Below, piece after piece: positions 53,136-60,943 of a DNA stretch of 64,000 bases; the stretch's first letter is position 1, and every line of letters starts with the position of its first letter. Source of the stretch: Cohnella laeviribosi DSM 21336. Its GTDB lineage: Bacteria; Bacillota; Bacilli; Paenibacillales; Paenibacillaceae. The notes beneath the pieces were generated by a model. It saw only the letters and a list, made by a program, of their open reading frames with translations, was not told the origin of the DNA and searched no databases. A program made the translations under genes and the position numbers. The stretch spans positions 1 to 64,000 of the forward strand of contig NZ_KB899813.1 of assembly GCF_000378425.1 (NCBI RefSeq), read 5' to 3'.

Positions 53136-53828
53136 ATGATTAAAATGGAACGAGTGTCCAAGGTTTTCTCTCTGGAAGCGGGTCACTTCACCGCCTTGAA
53201 AGAGAACGATATTCACATCCGAAAAGGCGAATTCGTCGCCATCATGGGACCCAGCGGTTCGGGCAAAAGCACGCTGCTGCAATTGATGGGGGGACTCGAT
53301 CTTCCGACCTCGGGCAGCATTGTCGTGGACGGGGTCAAGCTCAACAAGCTCAGCGAGAATGAGAGAACGCTGTTCCGCCGCCGGAAAGTAGGCTTTGTGT
53401 TTCAAAACTATCAGTTGCTCCCGATGATGACCGTTGCCGAGAATGTCGGTCTGCCGCTGGCGGCGAACAAAGCTCCCAAAGCGGAGATCAAATCAAGAGT
53501 GCAGCGTTTGCTGAAGGAAGTGAATCTGGAGGACAAAGAAACGTACTTCCCTTCCCAGTTAAGCGGCGGGCAGCAACAGCGCGTGGCGATTGCGCGAGCT
53601 CTTGCGATGAAGCCGGGCCTGATTTTGGCGGATGAGCCGACGGGCAACCTGGACCGGAAAAACGGAGAGAGCGTCCTTAAGCTTCTGTCCCGATTAAACA
53701 AGGAGGAGCAAATCACCGTCGTGATGGTGACGCATGACCGGCAGGCTGCCGAAGCGGCAGACCGGATCATCGTGATCCGGGACGGCGAAGTGGTGCAACA
53801 AGGGCCGGAAGGAGAGGAAGGGAAATGA
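53136..53828 (+). CDS. ABC transporter ATPase (LolD/MacB-like)
   Basis: A 230-residue ATPase with Walker A GPSGSGKST (about residue 36), Q-loop FQNYQLLPMMTV, signature LSGGQQQRVAIARALA (about 140) and Walker B LILADEPTGNLD. This is the MacB/LolD/BceA-type family that pairs with FtsX-fold permeases. GGAGG lies 11 bases before the ATG. Its stop overlaps the permease start (ATGA). The promoter carries four ComA-type half-sites. Confidence 0.93.
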   Translation: MIKMERVSKVFSLEAGHFTALKENDIHIRKGEFVAIMGPSGSGKSTLLQLMGGLDLPTSGSIVVDGVKLNKLSENERTLFRRRKVGFVFQNYQLLPMMTVAENVGLPLAANKAPKAEIKSRVQRLLKEVNLEDKETYFPSQLSGGQQQRVAIARALAMKPGLILADEPTGNLDRKNGESVLKLLSRLNKEEQITVVMVTHDRQAAEAADRIIVIRDGEVVQQGPEGEEGK

Positions 53829-56314
53829 ATCTCTGGCAAATCGCTTGGCGCAATTTAATGCGCCGGAAACTTCGCACCTTTCTGACGATCCTGTCGATTG
53901 TCATCGGGGTGGCCTCCACGTTTGCGGTCATCGCGTCCGTCGATACCGCCAAAACCGTGTTTCCGCTGTATCTGAAGGCGGCTTTCGGCAAAGCGGATTT
54001 TCAGGTTTACGGCACCGAGCCTTATTTCTCGGAAGACGTATATCGGGAAGTCGGAAGCTTGAAGCCGATCGAATCGGTCGCCATACTCAAGGAAAATACG
54101 AAGCTGCATCTGGAGAAGGAAGGGATCGCGGCCATCCAGAAGCGGGTCGATCTGATCGGCTACAGCCGGCTGGATTCGGCGCTGACCAACTTCAAGCTGA
54201 TCAAGGGCAGCCTGACCGCGGACGGAACTGTCATTACGGACCGGACAGCCAAAGTCTGGAAAGCCGATGTGGGCGATACGATTTCCTTTGACACGGACGA
54301 AGGCATCCGGCACATTCAAATATCCGCGATCGTCCGTTATACGGTCGAACTGATGGGGCCTTCGAGCTGGATGATGGCCAAGTACCATCCCTGGTCGGTC
54401 GCCGTCCCCCTGTCCACCGTTCAGGACTGGTTCGATTTGGCGGATCAAATCGAAACCATTCACATCCGGGCGCTCCCCGGAACGGATCTGGACGCGGCCG
54501 GCCGGCAGGTAGACGAGATGGTCCAGCGCTTCGGCAATATTTATATGCAGCCGGTCGTGCTTGATTTCGAAACCCAGTTCAAGGAAGCCAATTCCTTCTT
54601 TCTCACGCTCTATATCGCCGGCTTGCTGGGCATTGCGCTTAGCGCGCTCATTATCTTCAATTCCCTGTACGTCAGCGTCAAAGAGCGCAAGAATGAGTTT
54701 GCCGCGCTCAAGACGATCGGATATACCCCCGAGCAAATGCGGACTTTCGTCCTGTTCGAAGTGATGCTGCTGTCGATCATCGGAACCGCCGTCGGCCTGC
54801 TGTTGGGATACGGGATGGGGATCGGGTTAAAGGCGCTGATCTTTTTGATGTTCAGCGTTTATGACGACAGCGGGATGAAGCTGGTCAACGGACTTGTCGT
54901 TTCGATTCTTGCCGGTTTGCTGGTGCCGATCGCGGCGGCGTTGTATCCGATCCGCCAGGCGGGCAAAGTCAGCGTCATCGAGTCGCTCAAGGAAAACCGC
55001 GCGAATGAAGCGGGGAAGTTGCGGAAATGGCAGCTCCTTGCCGGCCTCTTGTTGATCGCGTCCGGTTTTTTCATCAAGCATTTGCTGCTCGTATTGCCCA
55101 TCATGATTGGCATCGTTCTGGTTTTTCCGTTCCTGTTCAACCTGTTCATGCTGCTGCTGAAACCCGTTTATCGGCTGATTTTCGGATTTAGCGGCGAATT
55201 GGCCGCGCGCAATCTGAAGCGGAATCTTGGCCGCACGTCGATGACCTCCGTCATTCTCTGCTTGGGCATTGCGATGATCGTGCTGGTCAGTTCCCTCAAT
55301 TCCGCATTTCTGCAAACGTACGAAAAAGTCATTTTTTCCACCTACGGCGGGAATCTGGACATCCATTTTCATCATGTTGAAAAAACGGATGTGGAACGGT
55401 TGAAGCAGATCGAAGGCGTAGCCGATGCGCAAACCTATTCGCTGCAGTCCGTCGTTTGGTCGCTCAACGACCAAAAACGCAAACTTTCCGTTTACGGCGT
55501 CGGCGCGGACTGGATCGACCGCTTCCCGTTGTTCGCTTCTACAGGCCAGTCGCCGGGCGAATTGATCCGGTCGCTGAAGGACGACGAAATTGTGCTCGAC
55601 AACATCGCGTTCGGCGTATGGGGCGGCAACATCGGCGAGAGCGTCTGGCTGTCGACGCTGCAAGGGGTGAAAGCGTTCAAGGTTGTGGCGGTTGTCGATA
55701 CGATGAAAAACAACGGTTACGGCGCGTTCGTCAAAACCGAGACCTTTAAAGAAAGCTTCGGGCTCAAATACGAGCACAACGCGCTCGTGATTAAAGACGA
55801 GAGCGTTTCTGCGCTGCAATTGCGGGAGAGGATCTTCGACGCGTTCGGGGAACGGGCGGAAGAGATGTTCGGGCCCGAAGATTGGGTTACGGTCATTGGC
55901 GCGGTCTATACCGGTTCGTTCTCGGTCATCAACGCGCTGTTGATTCTGTCGATCGTGATTTCGGGCATCGGCATTGCGAATACGCTGCTCATGACGATTA
56001 TGGAGCGGATTCGCGAGCTCGGCATGATGCGGGCCGTCGGCGTTACGCGCCGCCAGGTGCTGCGGATGGTGCTGCTTGAGGGCGCAGGCATCGGACTGGC
56101 CGCCGCCGTGGCCGGCTGCGCATTGGGCATATGGCTGATCTATCTCACTTCGACGTTTATGGAAATTCATTCGTTGACCTATGCGTTCGAAGTATCCTGG
56201 AAAATCGTGCTGCTGACCGGCGGCTTCGGCGTCGCGGTCAGTCTGGTTTCCAGTTTCGCGCCGGCCTCAAAGGCGGCAAAAACCCGGTTAAGCGAGGCGT
56301 TACGATATGAGTAA
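53825..56314 (+). CDS. FtsX-family ABC permease, duplicated-module type
   Basis: An 829-residue permease with two FtsX modules. An N-terminal span (about residues 15-38) is followed by a MacB-like extracellular domain (about 45-245), then spans near 255-285, 305-335 and 345-375. A second module starts at GELAARNLKRNLGRTSMTSVILCLGIAMIVLVSS, with an extracellular domain (about 500-690) and three terminal spans. The two-module arrangement suits a mechanotransmitting or lipoprotein/peptide exporting system. It overlaps the ATPase (4 bases) and the lipoprotein gene (8 bases). Confidence 0.9.
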   Translation: MNLWQIAWRNLMRRKLRTFLTILSIVIGVASTFAVIASVDTAKTVFPLYLKAAFGKADFQVYGTEPYFSEDVYREVGSLKPIESVAILKENTKLHLEKEGIAAIQKRVDLIGYSRLDSALTNFKLIKGSLTADGTVITDRTAKVWKADVGDTISFDTDEGIRHIQISAIVRYTVELMGPSSWMMAKYHPWSVAVPLSTVQDWFDLADQIETIHIRALPGTDLDAAGRQVDEMVQRFGNIYMQPVVLDFETQFKEANSFFLTLYIAGLLGIALSALIIFNSLYVSVKERKNEFAALKTIGYTPEQMRTFVLFEVMLLSIIGTAVGLLLGYGMGIGLKALIFLMFSVYDDSGMKLVNGLVVSILAGLLVPIAAALYPIRQAGKVSVIESLKENRANEAGKLRKWQLLAGLLLIASGFFIKHLLLVLPIMIGIVLVFPFLFNLFMLLLKPVYRLIFGFSGELAARNLKRNLGRTSMTSVILCLGIAMIVLVSSLNSAFLQTYEKVIFSTYGGNLDIHFHHVEKTDVERLKQIEGVADAQTYSLQSVVWSLNDQKRKLSVYGVGADWIDRFPLFASTGQSPGELIRSLKDDEIVLDNIAFGVWGGNIGESVWLSTLQGVKAFKVVAVVDTMKNNGYGAFVKTETFKESFGLKYEHNALVIKDESVSALQLRERIFDAFGERAEEMFGPEDWVTVIGAVYTGSFSVINALLILSIVISGIGIANTLLMTIMERIRELGMMRAVGVTRRQVLRMVLLEGAGIGLAAAVAGCALGIWLIYLTSTFMEIHSLTYAFEVSWKIVLLTGGFGVAVSLVSSFAPASKAAKTRLSEALRYE

Positions 56315-57113
56315 ACGAATCTTGTTCCTTCTGCTCCTGACGATGCTGTTGTCGGCTTGCGGTTCCAATTCTTCATGGGAAGACGAGGCCGTATCGGAAG
56401 TGAGCGACCGCATTTTGGCGGACGATGTGGAAGCGGTCTGGACGCTTGAGCGCAATCAAGCGTCCGCAGCCGCAGCGGGAACGATGATCCGGCTGGAGAT
56501 CAAGAAGAAGGACGGCGGACCGATCGACGCCTTCGACATCAATCACGAGAAGCTGCTGCATCTGATCGTGGTCAGCAAGGATTTGTCCTACTTCAATCAC
56601 ATCCATCCCGAATACAAAGGGAACGGCGTATTCGAAATCGTGAACGATTTCCCTGCGGGGGGCGAGTACCGGATGATTGCCGATTTTACGCCGACCGGCG
56701 GCGATCCGATGACGAAGATGGCATGGGTTCGGGTCGAGGGCGAGCAGGCGAAGCCGGTCCCCGTCGTCCCGGACGAAACGCTGGAAAAAACCGCAGACGG
56801 CAACCGGGTCAAGCTTGCGATCGATCCCCTCGCTTCGAAAAAAGAGCTGACGCTGAAGTTTACGATTGCCGATGAGAAGACCGGCAAACCGGTTACCGAT
56901 CTAGAGCCTTATTTGGGCGCCATCGGACATGTGGTGATCTTGACGGAGGACGGCGAGCGATATTTGCACGTGCATGCCGATGAAGGGCAGGGTACGGGAC
57001 CGGAGGCGGTCTTCGAAACGGCGTTTCCGAAGAGCGGGATTTATAAGATCTGGGGACAGTTCCAAAGAGAGAATAAAGTGTTTACGGCATCCTATGTCGT
57101 TCGTGTTCCATAA
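56307..57113 (+). CDS. Lipoprotein with two His-containing beta domains, unknown function
   Basis: A 268-residue lipoprotein (lipobox LLSAC, Cys about residue 18). The mature part shows two related beta-sandwich halves. One contains LLHLIVVSKDLSYFNHIHPEYKGNG (about residues 75-100), the other AIGHVVILTEDGERYLHVHADEGQG (about 210-235). The HxHP and HxHA motifs at the same place in each half look like metal sites. They resemble those of small secreted FixH/YtkA-like proteins. Its start overlaps the permease stop by 8 bases, so it probably works with the ABC system. No exact family recognised. Confidence 0.72.
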   Translation: MSKRILFLLLLTMLLSACGSNSSWEDEAVSEVSDRILADDVEAVWTLERNQASAAAAGTMIRLEIKKKDGGPIDAFDINHEKLLHLIVVSKDLSYFNHIHPEYKGNGVFEIVNDFPAGGEYRMIADFTPTGGDPMTKMAWVRVEGEQAKPVPVVPDETLEKTADGNRVKLAIDPLASKKELTLKFTIADEKTGKPVTDLEPYLGAIGHVVILTEDGERYLHVHADEGQGTGPEAVFETAFPKSGIYKIWGQFQRENKVFTASYVVRVP

Positions 57114-57219
57114 GGGAGGCGGCGGACCGTGATCATCATACGAATGTTATGAAACAGGCATTTTCGATTGACCGGTTTACGGGGAAGTAGTCAGAAATCG
57201 AGACGAGGATGGAGGTCCC

Positions 57220-58986
57220 ATGAGACCGTTCTTGCCCTATGCGAGAAAAGAAATGACGCTCTACATTTGGGGATTCGCAGGAAGCCTGTTTCGTTTCCTG
57301 ATCCCGCTGACGGTTCCGCTAATCCTGAAATATATTTTCGACGACTTGCTTCAGAACGAGGCTTTATCGAGTGCGGACAAATTGGCGAAGTTGCTCGTCA
57401 TTGCCCTCATCGTGCTGGTTGTGTTCTTCGCCCTACGCGCGCCCATGGAATACGTCAGGCAATATTGTCTGCACAAAGCCAACAACAATGTGATCAAAGC
57501 CCTGCGCAAAGATGCATTTGCCAAAGTCCATTCTTTGGATGCGAAGTATTTTGCGGATCACAAGAGCGGAGAAATCGGAACGCGTTTCTTCGACGATATG
57601 GAGAAGGCAAGAGGCTACATGACCGCCGTATTCTCGAACATCTGGATGGAGATGATCGTCCTTATCTTTATCGTAGGCGTTCTGTTCACGATGAACCTGA
57701 GACTGACCTTGCTCGCGATGCTGATGGTCGGGTTCCAGTTTGTTCTCGCCCATTTTCTCTCGAAAACGTTTAAGAAATCGACCGCCAGCATGATGAATTA
57801 TCGCTCGGTACTAAGCGGATTTATCTTCGAAAGCATTCAGGGCGCATTCATTTCCAAGCTGTTTGCTTCCGAGAACCGCGACAAGGAGGAACTGGATCGG
57901 CATTTGGACCGGTATGAGGGGTTGACGAACAAGCACGCGAAGCTGAACGCCGTCACGTTGGCTTCCGTGAATGTGCTGAGCGATGTGACGCCTTTTATGG
58001 TGGTCTTGGCCGGCAGCCTGTTCGTGATCGACGGCAGCTTGACACTCGGCAGTTTAATCGCGTTCTTCGCTTATGTCGACAAAATGAGAAGCCCGGTCGC
58101 CGCGCTCGTTCAAGCATTCCCGGCGATAACGGAAGGCAGCGTGGCGCTTAGGCGGATCTTCGATTTCCTTCGAATTCCTGCCGAAATCACCGAACAAGCG
58201 AACCCAAGAGAATTAAAAGCCTTTACGAATTCGATTACGTTCGAAAACGTGTCCTTTGCTTACAACAACCGCGATGCGGTCGTCCGAAATTTATCCTTCA
58301 CCCTCGAAAAAGGCAAGACCTATGCGTTTGTGGGAGAGAGCGGCGGCGGCAAAAGCACCATTCTCCAGCTTTTGATGCGGATGTATGACGCAACGGAGGG
58401 CTCGATCCGGATCGACGGCGTGAATATCAAGGATTATTCCTTGTCCAGTCTGCGTGCGCATATGGGGGTTGTCACGCAAGACAACTTCTTGTACAGTTCG
58501 TCGATCAAGGATAACATCAAAATAGCCAAGCATGACGCTGCGGATGAAGAAGTGATCGCCGCCGCCCAAAAAGCGTTTGCGCACGGCTTTATCTCCTTGC
58601 TGCCGAACGGCTATGACACGGAAATCGGGGAAAGGGGAATCAAGCTCTCGGGCGGGCAGAAACAGCGGGTTGCGCTTGCGCGCGTATTTTTGAAAGATCC
58701 GCCGCTGATCCTTTTGGATGAGGCCACAAGCGCGCTCGATAACGAAAGCGAAAAGCTGGTACAGGAATCCATTCAACAGATCGGCAGGGATAAAACGGTC
58801 GTGATGATTGCTCACAGGCTTTCCATGGTGGTGCATGCGGACTTGATTTTTGTAGTCAGGAACGGGGAAATCATCGAAAGCGGAAGCCATCAGGAATTGC
58901 TGAAATTAAACGGATATTATCAGGAGCTATTTTCACGGCAGCGTGCAGGGGATCTGTCTTTACGGAAGAGACCTCTCGTATCCTGA
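57220..58986 (+). CDS. ABC exporter, fused membrane and ATPase domains (MsbA/LmrA-like)
   Basis: A 588-residue half-transporter. An ABC membrane domain with six spans (about residues 15-300) is followed by the ATPase with Walker A GESGGGKST (about 370), signature LSGGQKQRVALAR (about 475) and Walker B LILLDEATSALD. ATGGAGGT precedes the ATG. It has no recognisable ComA-type box, sits 106 bases after the lipoprotein gene and ends at a strong terminator. Substrate unknown (drug, lipid or peptide). Confidence 0.9.
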   Translation: MRPFLPYARKEMTLYIWGFAGSLFRFLIPLTVPLILKYIFDDLLQNEALSSADKLAKLLVIALIVLVVFFALRAPMEYVRQYCLHKANNNVIKALRKDAFAKVHSLDAKYFADHKSGEIGTRFFDDMEKARGYMTAVFSNIWMEMIVLIFIVGVLFTMNLRLTLLAMLMVGFQFVLAHFLSKTFKKSTASMMNYRSVLSGFIFESIQGAFISKLFASENRDKEELDRHLDRYEGLTNKHAKLNAVTLASVNVLSDVTPFMVVLAGSLFVIDGSLTLGSLIAFFAYVDKMRSPVAALVQAFPAITEGSVALRRIFDFLRIPAEITEQANPRELKAFTNSITFENVSFAYNNRDAVVRNLSFTLEKGKTYAFVGESGGGKSTILQLLMRMYDATEGSIRIDGVNIKDYSLSSLRAHMGVVTQDNFLYSSSIKDNIKIAKHDAADEEVIAAAQKAFAHGFISLLPNGYDTEIGERGIKLSGGQKQRVALARVFLKDPPLILLDEATSALDNESEKLVQESIQQIGRDKTVVMIAHRLSMVVHADLIFVVRNGEIIESGSHQELLKLNGYYQELFSRQRAGDLSLRKRPLVS

Positions 58987-58994
58987 GTAATCCA

Positions 58995-59023
58995 AAAAAC
59001 CGCCAAATATGGCGGTTTTTATT
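58995..59023 (+). terminator. Rho-independent terminator after the ABC exporter
   Basis: AAAAACCGCC and GGCGGTTTTT form a perfect stem with a 6-nt loop and a T-rich tail. Confidence 0.85.
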
Positions 59024-59170
59024 TTGCCGCGATATGAAGCTGCAGCGGAAAAGAGTTGAATGTCCTTTACATAACTGTTATGATATGTCCTTAAATACAA
59101 TTGTTACAAGATGATTTCGGCGTATGAGAACGATTGATCGTTGGGATAATGGGTAATAGGATAATGGAGG

Positions 59171-59243
59171 TCGCACAACTGAACTTGTTCGACAACAGGA
59201 GGGACGCAGATGAAACAGAGTATTGTGAAGCCAATCGAGAAAA
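59171..59243 (+). repeat. 73-bp inverted repeat, left copy
   Basis: Exact inverted copy of 60306-60378. It includes the ribosome binding site (AGGAGGGA), the ATG and the first ten codons of the recombinase, here pointing rightwards. Confidence 0.95.
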
Positions 59244-59308
59244 ACACACCTATGAATATAACATGCAAAAGATTGGTTTTCAACGATTTTCAATCATATT
59301 TCACCTAG
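59210..59308 (+). pseudogene. Recombinase start fragment (32 codons)
   Basis: The left repeat carries the recombinase ATG and first codons (MKQSIVKPIEK). It then enters unrelated sequence that stops after 32 codons. It may be translated but is not a functional recombinase in the present orientation. Inversion of the segment would join it to the recombinase body. Confidence 0.75.
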
Positions 59309-59328
59309 AAGTGCCCCGCATCGCTACA

Positions 59329-59354
59329 AATTTCGTCGAAAATTCGACGAAATT
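59329..59354. repeat. 26-bp near-perfect palindrome inside the recombinase cassette
   Basis: Two exact 12-bp arms (AATTTCGTCGAA and its complement) flank 2 central bases, followed by CTTGTTTT. It may be a terminator for the dead-end transcript, or a protein-binding site. Confidence 0.6.
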
Positions 59355-59415
59355 CTTGTTTTGGCGACAATTTCTCCCTCTTGCCGTGCGCGAGCGCCGA
59401 TCCCCGAAACGCGTT

Positions 59416-60339
59416 CTAGAGCACTTCCTTCAGGCAGTCTTCAACGAAATCCGGAGCCGCTTTTTTGATCTGTTCTACCGTGTGAATATACTGTTGGGTC
59501 GTATTGATGTGCGAATGTCCCAATGTCTGTTGAACCTGTTGAAGAGACGCTCCGTTTAGCAAAGCCAGAGTCGCATTGGTGTGCCGCAACCAGTGAGGCG
59601 TGACTTTCTTGGATAAATTGGCCTTTTTCCGGGCGTTTTCGATGATCCGTTCCACCTGACGGGTGCTCAGCGGAAACACTTTGCCGCTGCTCCCCTGTTC
59701 CTTGCGGTATAAAAGGAGCTGGTTCCAGAGCATGTCGGGCACTTTCACTTCCCGCGCTTTCCGGCCTTTTCCGTTCATCACGGTCAACCAAATGGAAGTT
59801 CCCATGGGATCGGTATGAAAATCGTCCCATTCCATCGAAACCAATTCGGAAACTCTCAATCCAAGCAAAACCAACGTCAGGCCGATCGTATAATCGCGAA
59901 GCGTCGATTGGTTTAATTGGTGCAATATTTTCGCGACTTCGTTCCGGGTTAGAAAATGACGGCTGCTGCTGTTCGACACCCTCGGCTTCTTGATGACCGC
60001 CGCCGGATTGTGGGGAAAACATTGAATGTTGGGACTGTTTCCCCACTTATAAAGGGAACGAAGAGGGGCCAGCAATACGGAGACCGTCGCCGCGGAATAT
60101 TGGCGATTCTGTCGTTCATCCCTCTTGAGCAGACTCAGCTTATAAAGCTCGATATCCCTCCAAGTCACGTCTTTAAGTCTTTTTTCCCCGATAAAGCTTT
60201 GAAATCGTTCGATCGCATACTTGTAATTTCGCAAGGTGTAACGGGAATGGTGATGGGTGGCCAAAAACATGCTGACAATTTCTTCGTCCGTCAGTTCCTC
60301 CTGCGTTTTCTCGATTGGCTTCACAATACTCTGTTTCAT
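59416..60339 (-). CDS. Tyrosine recombinase (Xer/phage-integrase type)
   Basis: A 307-residue tyrosine recombinase. An N-terminal SAM-like core-binding domain (about residues 15-105) is followed by the catalytic domain with Arg 162 (GLRVSELVSM), the H-x-x-R box (His 249, Arg 252 in HWLRH), His 275 (LGHSHINTTQQY) and the nucleophile Tyr 284. All catalytic residues are present. Its ribosome binding site, start and first codons lie in a 73-bp repeat that is duplicated in inverted orientation at the other end of the gene. There are no other phage or conjugation genes, so it is a stand-alone recombinase. It may act on its own flanking repeats. Confidence 0.92.
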   Translation of the reverse strand: MKQSIVKPIEKTQEELTDEEIVSMFLATHHHSRYTLRNYKYAIERFQSFIGEKRLKDVTWRDIELYKLSLLKRDERQNRQYSAATVSVLLAPLRSLYKWGNSPNIQCFPHNPAAVIKKPRVSNSSSRHFLTRNEVAKILHQLNQSTLRDYTIGLTLVLLGLRVSELVSMEWDDFHTDPMGTSIWLTVMNGKGRKAREVKVPDMLWNQLLLYRKEQGSSGKVFPLSTRQVERIIENARKKANLSKKVTPHWLRHTNATLALLNGASLQQVQQTLGHSHINTTQQYIHTVEQIKKAAPDFVEDCLKEVL

Positions 60340-60378
60340 CTGCGTCCCTCCTGTTGTCGAACAAGTTCAGTTGTGCGA
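60306..60378 (-). repeat. 73-bp inverted repeat, right copy
   Basis: Exact inverted copy of 59171-59243. It supplies the start of the recombinase in its current leftward orientation. Confidence 0.95.
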
Positions 60379-60487
60379 AATGGCACGCTATGTAGACACG
60401 CTTAGTGCAGTACGTTACAAGGCAACGGGAGTCTTGTCAACCGGATCGCCTATCCGCATCGGCTTTTCTTGGTTGAGCGAATTCCTT

Positions 60488-60499
60488 GGGGGGGGGGGG
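60488..60499 (+). repeat. Run of 12 G within the cheW ribosome binding site
   Basis: An uninterrupted G12 tract immediately upstream of GAGACA and the GTG start. Such tracts slip during replication, so length variation would alter the ribosome binding site and the frame of any upstream start. Assembly error at a homopolymer is possible. Confidence 0.85.
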
Positions 60500-60504
60500 A
60501 GACA

Positions 60505-60930
60505 GTGGACGTTTCACAGCAGGACCAGTACATCGTGATCGAGTTGGGCACCGAAAAATACGCCCTAAAGATTTCCGAAGTCTATGAAATTATCAAAATG
60601 CAAAAAATAACGGCAGTCCCGAACAGCAAAGCTTTTTTGGAGGGCGTTACGAACATTCGGGGGAAAATCGTGCCGATCGTCAGCCTGCGCAAAAGATTTC
60701 GGCTGGGCGAGACGTCCGTCGTTCACAAGACGAGAATCGTCGTGGTGAATCATCACGGGGAAATGATCGGCATCGTAGTAGACGGAGTGAATCGAGTGCT
60801 CAAATTTTCCGACATTCAGCCCTCGGCCGAAATCGTGTCCGGAGTGGACAGCAGTTATTTTCAAGGAATCGGCCAGTCGGAAGAAGGACTTATCGGCATC
60901 TTGAATCTAGAACACGTTCTTGCAGGGTGA
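60505..60930 (+). CDS. cheW: CheW-like adaptor (first copy)
   Basis: A 141-residue CheW domain protein that couples receptors to CheA. Typical motifs are YIVIELGTEKYALKISEVYEIIKMQKITAVPN and FLEGVTNIRGKIVPIVSLRKRF. The GTG at 60505 is preferred; an in-frame TTG at 60469 would translate the G tract as Gly. It heads a cluster CheW-CheA-CheW-receptor located 127 bases beyond the recombinase cassette. No clear promoter is visible between, so it may depend on transcription entering from the cassette side. Confidence 0.88.
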   Translation: MDVSQQDQYIVIELGTEKYALKISEVYEIIKMQKITAVPNSKAFLEGVTNIRGKIVPIVSLRKRFRLGETSVVHKTRIVVVNHHGEMIGIVVDGVNRVLKFSDIQPSAEIVSGVDSSYFQGIGQSEEGLIGILNLEHVLAG

Positions 60931-60943
60931 GGGAGAGACCCAA

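Noticed and set aside
59329-59354. The 26-bp palindrome as a dif-like Xer core site
   Set aside because: Xer sites have arms separated by 6-8 bp. Here the spacer is 2 bp, and a hairpin or terminator is more likely.
59134-59559. A 141-codon frame across the left repeat into the recombinase 3' end
   Set aside because: It reads the 73-bp repeat in a non-native frame, then the opposite strand of the recombinase. There is no family similarity and no ribosome binding site.
60379-60487. TTGACA near 60450 as the cheW promoter
   Set aside because: The hexamer is on the minus strand, pointing towards the recombinase, and its -10 partner is poor. No plus-strand promoter for cheW was found.
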